64,000 nt of DNA from Rathayibacter sp. VKM Ac-2856 (GTDB lineage Bacteria > Actinomycetota > Actinomycetes > Actinomycetales > Microbacteriaceae), in assembly GCF_013205055.1 (NCBI RefSeq), contig NZ_JABMLF010000007.1, positions 1 to 64,000 of the forward strand. Direction: 5' to 3'. The translations under genes were made by a program, and so were the position numbers. Below, in pieces: positions 1 through 7,636 of the stretch; positions within the stretch are counted from its first letter, which is position 1, and every line of letters begins with the position of its first letter. The notes under the pieces were generated by a model. The model was not told the DNA's origin. It saw only the letters and a list, made by a program, of their open reading frames with translations, and did not search any database.

Positions 1-348
1 CGCCATGGGCGGCGCGCCGTAGAAGTGCGAGAGCACGGGATTCAGGTGGTGCCTCACCGCTGTACCGCGGTAGCGGACCCAGTGCAGCCCGGTCGCGACC
101 GTCAGCGCGACGAGCAGCAGTGCGGCGATCGCCCAGACGACGGTGGCCCCGGTGCGGAGTCCGGGGAACTGGAGGGGCAGGGACGCGGCGGCGACCGCGA
201 CGATGCCGGTGCCCATGATCGACGCGAACCAGTTCGGCGTCAGGTTCGACACGATCAGTCCCGGATGCTCCAGCTCCCGGAACAAGCGCCTCGACCGCGG
301 AGGATGCCCGATCGAGGAAGATGCGCGGGCGGGGGAGAGAGTTGTCAT
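1..348 (-). CDS. TDT-family (TehA/SLAC1-like) membrane transporter, N-terminal part
   Basis: Minus-strand frame open from an ATG at 348 through the window edge, so only the first ~116 residues are present. After a charged N-terminus comes the motif PNWFASIMGTGIVA, typical of the first membrane segment of the tellurite-resistance/dicarboxylate transporter (TDT) family, followed by a second hydrophobic segment near residues 70-90. The substrate cannot be told from this fragment. It is divergent from a LysR-type gene 64 bp away, a common arrangement for TDT transporters and their regulators, so LysR control is likely. Family confidence is high, function low. Confidence 0.8.
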   Translation of the reverse strand, partial: MTTLSPARASSSIGHPPRSRRLFRELEHPGLIVSNLTPNWFASIMGTGIVAVAAASLPLQFPGLRTGATVVWAIAALLLVALTVATGLHWVRYRGTAVRHHLNPVLSHFYGAPPMA

Positions 349-411
349 GACTCCAGCCTGAGCATCGCCGTCACCAGCCGATACAGCGATCGGGTTGGCG
401 GGGCACAATGA
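349..411. promoter_or_regulatory. Divergent promoter region, TDT transporter / LysR
   Basis: A 63-bp gap separates two divergent starts. LysR proteins usually bind such shared regions and control both genes. No clear T-N11-A box could be picked with confidence, so the call rests on layout only. Confidence 0.35.
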
Positions 412-1323
412 GTGCTTGTGGCGACGCGGCGATTGACGGACCGGATCCTGGATCTCGACACGCTGGAGGTGCTCGAGCGCATCGCCGAGGCGGGCTCGCT
501 CTCCCGCGCTGCCGAAGCCCTCGGCGTCACCCAGCAGGCCGTCTCGGCGCGTCTGCGGGTCGCGGAGCGCGCCATCGGGCAGCCGCTCGTGCGCCGCTCT
601 CCGACCGGGTCCCTGATGACCGACGCGGGCCGGCTCGTGCTCGAGCTGGCCGGCCCGGTCCTCGAGGCGTCCCGCCGCCTCGAGGCGGGCGCGGCAGCAC
701 TGCGACAGCCGACCGGCTCACTGGTTCTCGCGGCGTCGCAGACCATCGCCGAACTGCTGCTCCCACGCTGGCTCCTCGAATTCCGACAGCGCACACCCGA
801 GGTGAGTGTGCAGCTGATCGCCGGCAATTCAGCCACGGTCACAGAGCTCGTGAGATCCGGTGCCGCGCAACTCGGATTCGTCGAGACACCAGCGTCCACG
901 GCCACGCTCTCCTCTGACGTGGTCACGGAGGACGAACTCGCTGTCGTCGTGGCACCCGACCACCCCTGGGCACGCGCGGCGAGTATCAGCGCCGAGGACT
1001 TGGCCGGCACCGCACTGCTGACACGAGAGGAAGGCTCCGGCACCCGGACGACCCTCGAAGCATGGCTCCACGACGCCGGGCTCGCACTCACGACTCCCGC
1101 CGCGATCCTTGAAACGACGGCGATCATCCGAGCGAACGCCCGCGCCGGCATCGCGCCCGCAGTCATGAGCATCCTCACCGTCGAAACAGATCTCGCCGCG
1201 CGCTCACTGATACGAGTGCCCCTCCGCGGACCAGCACTCGTGCGACCCCTCCGCGCCATCTGGTCCGATCGCATCGGGTCGTCCGCGGCGGCGTTCCTGG
1301 AGATCGCGCACGAGATGCGCTGA
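412..1323 (+). CDS. LysR-family transcriptional regulator
   Basis: 303-residue LysR-type regulator. The winged HTH lies at about residues 15-75 (LEVLERIAEAGSLSRAAEAL followed by GVTQQAVSARL), and the periplasmic-binding-protein-like effector domain fills residues ~100-300. Length is normal for the family. The first start is a GTG at 412, with a second in-frame GTG at 418; the N-terminus is therefore uncertain by a few residues. Adjacent to and divergent from the TDT transporter, its probable target. The effector is unknown. Confidence 0.9.
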   Translation: MLVATRRLTDRILDLDTLEVLERIAEAGSLSRAAEALGVTQQAVSARLRVAERAIGQPLVRRSPTGSLMTDAGRLVLELAGPVLEASRRLEAGAAALRQPTGSLVLAASQTIAELLLPRWLLEFRQRTPEVSVQLIAGNSATVTELVRSGAAQLGFVETPASTATLSSDVVTEDELAVVVAPDHPWARAASISAEDLAGTALLTREEGSGTRTTLEAWLHDAGLALTTPAAILETTAIIRANARAGIAPAVMSILTVETDLAARSLIRVPLRGPALVRPLRAIWSDRIGSSAAAFLEIAHEMR

Positions 1324-1375
1324 CCGGTGCACGGCTCGTCGCAACGCCGATCACGCCAGCGGCCGTGTCTGCTCG

Positions 1376-1592
1376 AGCTGGAAGGCGGTTTTCCGCCTTA
1401 GCAACCGGAGGGCGCAGTGCAACCCGCAGGGCGAGGGGGGAGAGAGTTTCGGCGCGAAATAAGGGAGCGCAGCGACCGCGTGCTGAAAGTCTCGGAGGAG
1501 TCGGTGGCGCAGCCACTTGAACGGAGCCCGTAGGTAGCTACGACCGCAGCGAAGCGGAGGGAGCCGCCGAAGGCTTCACGGCAAAAAAGGGT
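1376..1592 (-). repeat. Structured leader-family repeat L1 (orphan copy)
   Basis: Homologous to L5 at 62058-62256: both contain GGAAGGC hairpin starts, CGCAACCCG, GGGAGCGCAGCGACCGCGT and GCCGAAGGCTTC, in the same order and orientation. It also shares the core GCGAAATAAG and GGTGGCGCAGCC with L2-L4. Its distal arm GCTTCACGGCAAAAAA (1573-1588) has no partner at the other end of the element here; a fitting partner lies at 61977-61990. Read on the minus strand it should be a 5' leader, but it faces no gene. Confidence 0.6.
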
Positions 1593-1639
1593 GTGAGCCC
1601 GCACGGCGACCAACGGCGGCCGGCGCAGCCGGTCGACCT

Positions 1640-1763
1640 CCGGGCGTCGCTCCGTCGACGCTGCGCGGGCGGAGCTCGCGCCCCGCCGCCGGCGGAACAT
1701 CGGGGAGTGTGAGGGGGTCGCCCCTCACGGGCCGGCCCGGTCCGGGGCGGCCCGCGCCCGCGC
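1640..1763 (-). repeat. Trailer repeat T1, probable 3' hairpin/terminator of the 1764-2186 gene
   Basis: Similar sequences occur at 3910-4049 and 4752-4876, with a shortened copy at 6470-6545. Each has a GC-rich block (GCTCCGTCG ... GCTGCGCG ... GCTCGCGCCCC); the three longer copies also carry the hairpin GAGGGG-GTCG-CCCCTC immediately downstream of a minus-strand stop codon. Here the hairpin is GTGAGGGG/CCCCTCAC. A U-tract is lacking, so termination is plausible but not proven. Confidence 0.5.
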
Positions 1764-2186
1764 TCAGAGGGTGAGGGTGTGCAGGATCAGGACGGTGGAG
1801 CCGATGGGCTTTCCGAAGTCGGTGTAGTCGAGGGTTTCGCGGCGGTTGCTGATGAGGTCGAGGGCGACCAGTTCCTCCTCGGACTCATCGCTCATGCCGC
1901 CCGGGTCGTCCTCCCACTCGCGGAGGGTCTGACGGTCGGCGTCGAGGACTCTCCACAGTCCCCAGACGTGGGCGATGGGGCCGGTCGTCTCGTACTTGAA
2001 AACGAGGGCGGTCGCGGTGGGCCAGGCGTGCGCGGCCGCGGCGACGATCAGCGCGCGCGCGGCCGCGGCGATTGCGTCGGGGTCGCCGGTGGCGGTGGCC
2101 GCGTCGACGGCGGCTTGCGCGTCGCGTAGCGCCGGGGTGTGTCCCCACACGTCGACGTCGACGGCGGGAGTCGTGGTGGTGGTCAT
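1764..2186 (-). CDS. Hypothetical protein, 140 aa
   Basis: Start ATG at 2186 (MTTTTTPAVDVDV). Alanine-rich first half and acidic stretch DESEEE near residue 100; no signal peptide, membrane segment or recognised motif. It is the last of a minus-strand series of backbone genes, 69 bp downstream of the ParB-like gene and followed by the trailer hairpin. Codon use matches its neighbours. Function not recognised; probably an accessory protein of the mobile element. Confidence 0.65.
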   Translation of the reverse strand: MTTTTTPAVDVDVWGHTPALRDAQAAVDAATATGDPDAIAAAARALIVAAAAHAWPTATALVFKYETTGPIAHVWGLWRVLDADRQTLREWEDDPGGMSDESEEELVALDLISNRRETLDYTDFGKPIGSTVLILHTLTL

Positions 2187-2255
2187 GGTGGGCCTTTCTG
2201 CAGGAGTCGGGAGCGGGGGTGCGGGGACCGGCGGATGCCGGTCCTCGCGGAGCGG

Positions 2256-3653
2256 CTAGCTGATCCCGGCGGCGTCAGCCGGGGTGCTCTCGCCTGTGAC
2301 GACCTGCTCGACCGGGGAGAGCGCGTACCCCCACTCGGCGAGCTGGCGGAAGTGGGCGGCGGCGCGCTCGTCGCCGCGTCGCCACGACTCCTTGCTCGTG
2401 TTCGCCTCCTGACCTCCCAGCACGACCGCCAGCGCGACCAGCCGGGCCTTCGCCGGGTTCGCCTCGACCAGCGCGGCGAGAGCGTCGGTGCGGTAGCCGG
2501 AGGGGCGGTCGATGCCGAGCAGCGTGTGGGCGAGGTCGCTGCCGTTACTCATCCCGGAGGACACCGCGAACCGGTGAGCGGTGAGCCCGAGAGCGATCAC
2601 CCGATCCGCGTCCTTCGGGAGGGTCTTGCGGCTGAGGAACGTGGCGATCCACTGGCGGCGGACCGTCTCTGCGGCGGTCCACGCCTTGTTGTTGGCGATG
2701 AGCACCTTCCGCTCCGCGGACTTCTCGACGCGCTCCTCCTCCGCCTCCTCGGGGGTGAGCGCCGCGGCGGGCACGTCGCCGCGGTAGGCGTAGGTGAATC
2801 CAGCCTCCGTGGGCTCCTGCACGAAGTGGGTCACGTCGATGTCGCCGTTCCAGCGGGTGTCGATGAGCGCGCCGCGGACCGGGATCGCGGCGATGTGCTC
2901 GGCGGTGACCTGCGCGTCGTCCGCGGTGCGGAGCTTGCGGAGGGGCACCCACGGGCTGCCCTCGCCGTAGGCGTCGGAGCGGGTGAGGACCTGGAAGCCG
3001 TTCGCGATCTGCTCCTGCTCGACGGCGGCGAGGCGAGCCTTCTCCGCGGCGTCCTCGCGGAGGCTCTGCGCGGTGTGGTCGAACTGGGTCGGGTCGTTGG
3101 TGGCGACCTCGACCAGGTGGGCGCGGGCGTCAGCGTCGTCCTCGAACTCCAACAGGACCGCGGCCTGATCGAGAGTCAGCTCGTGCTCGTGGAGAGCGGA
3201 CGCGACGGTCGCGGACTCCGCAACGGCGAGGCCCTTCTTCACGGCGTCGGTCTTGGTTCCGGTGCGCTTGGCGATCTGCGAGGCGGTGATGCCCTCGAAC
3301 GCGAGCTGCGCCCAAGCGGCGGTGCGGTCTGCGACGCTCAGCTCGGCGCGCTGGTCGTTCTCGATGATCTGCTGGATGATGCGGTCCGCGGTGGTGTCGT
3401 CGCCCTCCACGACGTAGACGGGGACCGTGGGCACGGCTGCCTCGCGGGCGGCGAGGGTGCGGCGCTGTCCGGCGCGGACGATGACGTTTCCGTGCTCGTC
3501 GCGGCGGGCGAGGATCGGGGTGATGACGCCGTTCTCGCGGATCGACGCCATGAAATCCTTGGTCACGGGAGCGCTGGTGCGCACGTTCGCCTCGATCACG
3601 AGGGTGGTCGGGTCGATGTGCTCGACGGTCCCGGTTCCGGTGGTGATAGTCAC
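2256..3653 (-). CDS. ParB/RepB/Spo0J-family nuclease-like DNA-binding protein
   Basis: 465 residues. N-terminal ParB domain at ~10-100: NVRTSAPVTKDFMASIRENG, then the ParB box-like VRAGQRRTLAAREA and EGDDTTADRIIQQIIENDQR. An HTH segment follows at ~115-150 (ITASQIAKRTGTKTDAVKKGL). The C-terminal two thirds resemble ParB-like proteins of actinobacterial mobile elements and have no enzyme motif I can name. Start GTG at 3653 with GGAGA about 7 nt upstream. It is far from parA (10 kb) and not in its operon, so it may be an element-specific accessory ParB, not the segregation partner. Its 5' region contains a long hairpin and leader L2. Confidence 0.85.
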   Translation of the reverse strand: MTITTGTGTVEHIDPTTLVIEANVRTSAPVTKDFMASIRENGVITPILARRDEHGNVIVRAGQRRTLAAREAAVPTVPVYVVEGDDTTADRIIQQIIENDQRAELSVADRTAAWAQLAFEGITASQIAKRTGTKTDAVKKGLAVAESATVASALHEHELTLDQAAVLLEFEDDADARAHLVEVATNDPTQFDHTAQSLREDAAEKARLAAVEQEQIANGFQVLTRSDAYGEGSPWVPLRKLRTADDAQVTAEHIAAIPVRGALIDTRWNGDIDVTHFVQEPTEAGFTYAYRGDVPAAALTPEEAEEERVEKSAERKVLIANNKAWTAAETVRRQWIATFLSRKTLPKDADRVIALGLTAHRFAVSSGMSNGSDLAHTLLGIDRPSGYRTDALAALVEANPAKARLVALAVVLGGQEANTSKESWRRGDERAAAHFRQLAEWGYALSPVEQVVTGESTPADAAGIS

Positions 3654-3689
3654 GATGGGTTCTCCTTGATCGGTGTGCGATCATTGAGG

Positions 3690-3732
3690 CGACAGGTCCC
3701 GTGGTTCTAACCCAACTACGGGGCCTTTGTCG
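3690..3732 (-). promoter_or_regulatory. Long hairpin in the 5' leader of the ParB-like gene
   Basis: Arms CGACAGG-CCCGTGG and CTACGGG-CCT-TGTCG pair almost fully around a short loop, ending ~37 bp upstream of the start codon and lying between leader L2 and the gene. It could be a protein-binding operator or an RNA structure that controls translation. Confidence 0.45.
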
Positions 3733-3740
3733 TCTCTTCC

Positions 3741-3901
3741 TGATCGTTTTTCTTTGCCTCTCCGGCGAGTGAAAACCAATTGAGTGGAGTCGGCGGAGTG
3801 ACGCCGATCCCGGGCGAAATAAGCCCGCAGGGCGCGTCCGGGATCGGTGGCACGCAGCCGATGGAGCGAGATAGGTTGAAACCGCGGAGAGGTGAAGAAA
3901 A
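3741..3901 (-). repeat. Structured leader-family repeat L2, upstream of the ParB-like gene
   Basis: About 160 bp, nearly identical to L3 (4572-4731) and L4 (6298-6457). Bounded by an inverted repeat TTTTCTTTGCCTCTCC / GGAGAGGTGAAGAAAA, which would close a long stem. Inside are GGCGGAGTGACGCC, the hairpin CGGGCGAAATAAGCCCG and GATCGGTGGCACGCAGCC. It sits 5' of a minus-strand gene in the same orientation as L3 and L4, as expected of a 5' UTR element. Confidence 0.75.
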
Positions 3902-3909
3902 CCTGGAAA

Positions 3910-4049
3910 CGCGCCGCGTAGCGGCTCCCGCCGGCGGTGCTCCGTCACCGCTGCGCGTGCGGAGCTCGCGCCCCGCCTTCGGCGGAACACGGGGGAGCGC
4001 GAGGGGGTCGCCCCTCGTGGCCGGCCCGAAGGTCGGCCCCTCCCCCGCG
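3910..4049 (-). repeat. Trailer repeat T2 downstream of the 4050-4280 gene
   Basis: Same architecture as T1 and T3: GC-rich block then hairpin CGAGGGG-GTCG-CCCCTCG about 40 bp from the stop codon at 4050, on the minus strand. Likely a terminator or 3' processing hairpin separating that gene from leader L2. Confidence 0.5.
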
Positions 4050-4280
4050 CTACTCGGCGGGCGTCAGGAACGCGATCAACGCGGCCGCCTCGGCGGTCCC
4101 GTCGTCGTAGACGGGCATCCCGCCGGGTCCGCACTCCCCCGGCAGTCCGAGCGTGTTGCGGGTGTGCGCGAGGATCTCCGCGTCGGTCGCGGTGGCGTTC
4201 TCCGGGTCCTCGTCGCGACTGGTTGCGAGGATGAGGGCGAGCTGTTCAGCCGTGGCGCGGCCGGTGTCGGTGCGGGTCAT
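4050..4280 (-). CDS. Hypothetical small protein, 76 aa
   Basis: Begins at ATG 4280 (MTRTDTGRATAEQLALILA). Acidic; no cysteine pattern beyond one Cys in a GECGPGGMPVYDD segment; no membrane segment. It lies 12 bp downstream of the 4293-4550 gene on the same strand, so both are probably co-transcribed from leader L3. Not recognised. Confidence 0.6.
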   Translation of the reverse strand: MTRTDTGRATAEQLALILATSRDEDPENATATDAEILAHTRNTLGLPGECGPGGMPVYDDGTAEAAALIAFLTPAE

Positions 4281-4292
4281 GGTGTGGTCCTC

Positions 4293-4550
4293 TCAGCGGT
4301 TCAGGAACGGGGCGACGCGGCGGATCGCTGCGCGGCGGGCGTGCGCGACGCAGTGGCGGAACGAGCCGCTGGTGATGCCGTGCAGCTCGTCGGAGTGCCA
4401 CGCCTCCCAGACGCCGGACTTGCGACGGGTGACGTGCACCGAGGGCGTCGTCTTGGGGTCGGTGCCGACGACGCGGATATCGACCGCGCGGGTGTTGGCG
4501 AGGGTGAGGTAGGTCTTAGCCGTGGTCTGCAAGTCGGTGGTGGTCTGCAT
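4293..4550 (-). CDS. Hypothetical small basic protein, 85 aa
   Basis: Start ATG at 4550, ~22 bp from the end of leader L3. Basic and His-rich C-terminal half (SFRHCVAHARRAAIRRVAPFL), N-terminal half predicted beta/alpha. No recognised domain; could bind nucleic acid, but this is a guess from charge. First gene of a two-gene unit with 4050-4280. Confidence 0.6.
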   Translation of the reverse strand: MQTTTDLQTTAKTYLTLANTRAVDIRVVGTDPKTTPSVHVTRRKSGVWEAWHSDELHGITSGSFRHCVAHARRAAIRRVAPFLNR

Positions 4551-4571
4551 GGTGTGGGTGCTCCCTCTGGC

Positions 4572-4731
4572 TGATCGTTTTTCTTTGCCTCTCCGGCGGG
4601 GAAAACCGTTTGAGTGGAGGCGGCGTAGTGACGCCGATAGCGGGCGAAATAAGCCCGCAGGGCGCGTCCGCTATCGGTGGCACGGAGCCGGTGGAGCGAA
4701 ATAGGTTGATACCGCGGAGAGGTGAAGAAAA
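4572..4731 (-). repeat. Structured leader-family repeat L3
   Basis: Copy of the 160-bp element in front of the 4293-4550 gene. Terminal arms and internal hairpins as in L2, with compensating-looking changes: the segment after GACGCCGAT reads AGCGGGCGAAAT here and the distal partner reads CGCTATCGGTGG, where L2 and L4 read CGGGATCGGTGG. Confidence 0.75.
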
Positions 4732-4751
4732 CGGGTGGAATGGGCCGCATC

Positions 4752-4876
4752 GCGGCCTCCCATTGGCGGCGCTCCGTCGCCGCTGCGCGAGTGCAGCTCG
4801 CGCCCCCGGAACGGGATGCCGGGGAGTGTGAGGGGGTCGCCCCTCACGGGCCGACCCGGCGGCCGGCCCTCGCCCC
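4752..4876 (-). repeat. Trailer repeat T3 downstream of the DUF3560 gene
   Basis: Starts with the block GCGGCCTCCCATTGGCGGCG and ends with hairpin GTGAGGGG-GTCG-CCCCTCAC, ~30 bp from the stop codon at 4877. Same order of elements as T1 and T2. Confidence 0.5.
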
Positions 4877-5887
4877 TCAACTCGCCGCGGCGGCCTCCGT
4901 GGTGGTGGCCTTCTGCTCGGCGGCGGCTCGCGCGGCCTCGACCTCGGCGGCGGTGTGGTGTCCCTGCACGTCGGCGTAGTTCACCTTGTAGGGGCGGGTT
5001 CCGTCGTTCCAGTCGAGAGCGACGGTCACGCTCTTGGGGTTCACGCGGGTCACAACGTGCCAGCCGAACCGGTGCTTGATCATGTCGCCCTTGGCGATCG
5101 TGTCGCGGCTGTGGATCGTGACCTCTCCGGCGGCGGCCTGCGCCTCGCGGACCGCGGTCCAGTAGGCGTGCTCGTCCTCGAGCTGCGCCCGCTGGGTCAG
5201 CAGTCGCTCCCGGTAGGCACCGGTCGCGGGGCTGGTCGTCTCGATGTACCCGCCGCCGAAGTTGTGCGAGCTGCCCTCGATCTTCCGGCTGTACCCGCGA
5301 ATGTCGGTTGCGATCCGGTCGATGCGGCGGGCGACCATTCCGGGCGCGTAGCGGTGATCGGTGGTCTTGGCTGCGACGTCGGCGCGGGCACGGGCGCGGG
5401 TGGCTTCGCGGTCGGCCTCGACGCTGCGGCCCATCGCGGCATCCGCCTTGGCGATCGCGTTGCGGTGCCGGTTCTCGGAGTGGTGGCCGATCTTGATCGG
5501 CTCGCCTCCCTCGGGGAGCCGGTCGAGCGCGCGGCGCGCGGCCGCGTCGGCGGTGTTCGCGTCCGCGGCGCGCCGGTCGGCCTTCGCGTCGAGCGCATCG
5601 ACGCGGGCGGCCTGGCGCTCGGTCTTGTCCGCCTCGACCTCGGCAGTAGGCCGGAACGTCTCGTCAGCGTCGATCGTGACCTCGTGGCCGGCCTCGCGCA
5701 GCGCGGTCGCGGCACGGTTGATGGTCCACCACTTCGGGAGGCGGTCGCGGGACTGCGGGACGTACCAGGCGCCGATGGAGCGGCCCCAGCGCCAGCCGTC
5801 CGCCTTGAGGATCTCGGCGGTGCCGTCTCCGCGGCTGGTGCCCTCGATGATCGTTCCGGCCTCGGGGGTGTGGGTGATGGTGAGCAT
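4877..5887 (-). CDS. DUF3560-domain protein
   Basis: 336 residues from ATG 5887. The segment PIKIGHHSENRHRNAIAKAD near residues 130-150 is the hallmark of DUF3560, found in proteins of actinobacterial plasmids and phages; the flanking regions are long Ala/Arg/Glu-rich helices (probable coiled coil, residues 80-200). The N-terminus (EILKADGWRWGRSIGAWYVP) resembles small substrate-binding folds seen in the same protein group. Function in the family is unknown. It is 26 bp downstream of the 5914-6279 gene and probably shares its transcript from leader L4. Confidence 0.8.
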   Translation of the reverse strand: MLTITHTPEAGTIIEGTSRGDGTAEILKADGWRWGRSIGAWYVPQSRDRLPKWWTINRAATALREAGHEVTIDADETFRPTAEVEADKTERQAARVDALDAKADRRAADANTADAAARRALDRLPEGGEPIKIGHHSENRHRNAIAKADAAMGRSVEADREATRARARADVAAKTTDHRYAPGMVARRIDRIATDIRGYSRKIEGSSHNFGGGYIETTSPATGAYRERLLTQRAQLEDEHAYWTAVREAQAAAGEVTIHSRDTIAKGDMIKHRFGWHVVTRVNPKSVTVALDWNDGTRPYKVNYADVQGHHTAAEVEAARAAAEQKATTTEAAAAS

Positions 5888-5913
5888 GTCGGTTCTCCTT
5901 CTCGGGTCGGTGA

Positions 5914-6279
5914 TCAGTCGTTGGCGAGGTAGTCGGCGGGCGTCTCGCTGCGGTCGTGCAGCGAGTAGGCGGCGGGGTACAGGTCGAGCGCTCGGGCGAC
6001 CGCGACCGGCACGACGACATAGGCACCGGAAGCCATGTAGCCGATGCGATCCGCGGGCAGCGGCTCGACGGGCTCAAAGTGCTGCAACGTCACCCCGGCC
6101 ACCGCGCGGCCACCGCTGCGGGTGACCAGGCGCACGGCGGGCGTCTGCTCGGTCACCGGGTCGTTGCCACCGGCGCCGACGATGACCACCTGACGCGCGG
6201 TCCGGCTGATGCCCTCCGCTCCGGGTCCGTGGTTCTCGCTCGTGATGACCTCGGTACGTGTGCCGCGCTGCTCGCTCAT
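5914..6279 (-). CDS. Hypothetical protein, 121 aa
   Basis: ATG at 6279, ~19 bp after leader L4. Mixed composition with the stretch GSARTARQVVIVGAGGND-like glycine loop (actual VVIVGAGGNDP near residue 35) that could suggest nucleotide binding, but the rest does not fit a Rossmann enzyme and the protein is too short. No membrane segment. Not recognised. First gene of a unit with the DUF3560 gene. Confidence 0.6.
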   Translation of the reverse strand: MSEQRGTRTEVITSENHGPGAEGISRTARQVVIVGAGGNDPVTEQTPAVRLVTRSGGRAVAGVTLQHFEPVEPLPADRIGYMASGAYVVVPVAVARALDLYPAAYSLHDRSETPADYLAND

Positions 6280-6297
6280 GGTGCGTCTCCCTCTGGC

Positions 6298-6457
6298 TGA
6301 TCGTTTTTCTTTGCCTCTCCGGCGGGGAAAACCGTTTGAGTGGAGTCGGCGGAGTGACGCCGATTACGGGCGAAATAAGCCCGCAGGGCGCGTCCGGGAT
6401 CGGTGGCACGCAGCCGGTGGAGCGAAATAGGTTGAGACCGCGGAGAGGTGAAGAAAA
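6298..6457 (-). repeat. Structured leader-family repeat L4
   Basis: Third near-identical 160-bp copy, upstream of the 5914-6279 gene. Arms TTTTCTTTGCCTCTCC and GGAGAGGTGAAGAAAA are conserved exactly as in L3. The spacing from the element to the start codon is also kept (about 19-22 bp in L3 and L4). Confidence 0.75.
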
Positions 6458-6469
6458 CCCGAAGGATGG

Positions 6470-6545
6470 GCCGCTCTGCGGCCTCCCCACGGTGTCGCGC
6501 AGCGACGCTGCGCGAGGACCCTCGCGCCCCCGGAACGGGTGTCTA
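6470..6545 (-). repeat. Truncated trailer repeat T4 downstream of the zeta toxin
   Basis: Carries the GCTGCGCGAGG ... CTCGCGCCCCCGGAACGGG block shared with T3 but lacks the GAGGGG/CCCCTC hairpin; it lies between the toxin stop at 6623 and leader L4. Confidence 0.4.
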
Positions 6546-6622
6546 AGACGCGCTCAGCGGGGTACAGGGCATGACACAGCGTCCAGCGTGCGAAGTACCC
6601 CGGGCGTGATCGTCTGGGCCGA

Positions 6623-7636
6623 CTAGCGGCCGAGGCCTCCGATTTCGGGGCCGCGGGCCGGCTTCCTGCTCGTGGGGAAGCTCTGAGCGGCTGTTGCGCG
6701 TGTCTGCACGAGGGCGGTATCGACTAGCGGGCGTCCAAACGCCGTGCGGGACTTGTCGACGTCGACAGTGCGCGGCTGTCCTTCGCCGGCGGTGTTGAAC
6801 CGGCGGAATCGCATCACGGTCGGGCCGGTTTCTGCGAGCTGTTCAGCGGAGAACTCGGGGAACGAACGACCCTCGGGGCCGGCGTAGACGTTGCGGGCGT
6901 ACTCGCTGGGAACCCATCGGCCGCCGAGCTCATCGGCGCCGGCGAGGGCGCGTTCGTAGGACTGCTGCCACCGACCGGCGATCCGCGCTTCCGACAGCTC
7001 GAACGGCACCTCGACGTCGATCACTTCGACGCTGTAGCCGGCGGCCGCGAACCGTTGCCCCAGCTCGACTGCCTTCTCGGGTGAGGAGAGCACGGTGTCG
7101 ATGACGACGTTCTGGCCGTCTCGCATCGCCGCAGCGCGGAGCTGGGTGGCGAGGAGGGAGGATTCTTCGTGCACGAGGGAGGCCAGCTCGAGCGGGAAGA
7201 ACTTCTCCCCCGCCGCCTCGGCGGAGCGCACCTCTGGCGGCAGAATGGCGCGGTCGTAGCTGCCGTCCTTGATCGCCTCGGTGAGCAGCGCTCGCTTGAA
7301 CTCGTCGGCATCGACCGTGAGCCACGCGCTGCGGTCGGCGCCGAGCACGTCTGCGAGAACTGTCGACTTTCCCGCTCCTGGTGGGCCGGCGAGGATGATC
7401 GCCTTCTTCTCCGAGCGGACGTCGGGAAAGTGAGCGCGGTACTCGTTCACGAGGCGGGCGTGCATGAGTCGGCGGGCAGCGCGAGGCTGGACCGATCCAT
7501 CCGACTCCTGGGTGAACCAGTCCCGGTTGTTGACCGTCGCGCGCTCACTCGCAGGGCTCAGTGGGCCTCCCGCCCGAGCCCACGCGCGCACCGTCTCACG
7601 GTGCGCGGCGATCGCTGACGAGTCCTCCGCCGTCAC
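6623..7636 (-). CDS. Zeta-type toxin (UDP-sugar/P-loop kinase family)
   Basis: 337 residues from GTG 7636. Walker A AGPPGAGKST at ~residues 85-95, then DADEFKR and HEESS, which match the substrate-binding and acidic residues of zeta toxin/PezT kinases; these phosphorylate UDP-N-acetylglucosamine and block cell-wall synthesis. The start overlaps the stop of the upstream HTH gene by 4 bp (GTGA), so the two are translationally coupled like a toxin-antitoxin pair. The ~70 residues before the kinase core and the Arg-rich tail are extra compared with minimal zeta proteins. Confidence 0.85.
   Translation of the reverse strand: MTAEDSSAIAAHRETVRAWARAGGPLSPASERATVNNRDWFTQESDGSVQPRAARRLMHARLVNEYRAHFPDVRSEKKAIILAGPPGAGKSTVLADVLGADRSAWLTVDADEFKRALLTEAIKDGSYDRAILPPEVRSAEAAGEKFFPLELASLVHEESSLLATQLRAAAMRDGQNVVIDTVLSSPEKAVELGQRFAAAGYSVEVIDVEVPFELSEARIAGRWQQSYERALAGADELGGRWVPSEYARNVYAGPEGRSFPEFSAEQLAETGPTVMRFRRFNTAGEGQPRTVDVDKSRTAFGRPLVDTALVQTRATAAQSFPTSRKPARGPEIGGLGR

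Larger units (their letters stand above)
1324..1763. other. 440-bp gene-free region made of repeat elements
   Basis: No credible gene. After ~50 bp of plain sequence downstream of lysR, the region consists of one copy of the structured leader family (1376-1592) followed by a trailer element (1640-1763), both described separately. Unlike the other leader copies, no minus-strand gene follows this leader: the converging plus-strand lysR occupies that place. Confidence 0.6.

Noticed and set aside
1398-1700. 100-codon minus-strand frame
   Set aside because: It lies wholly in repeat L1/T1; similar frames arise in every copy of the trailer because of GC bias.
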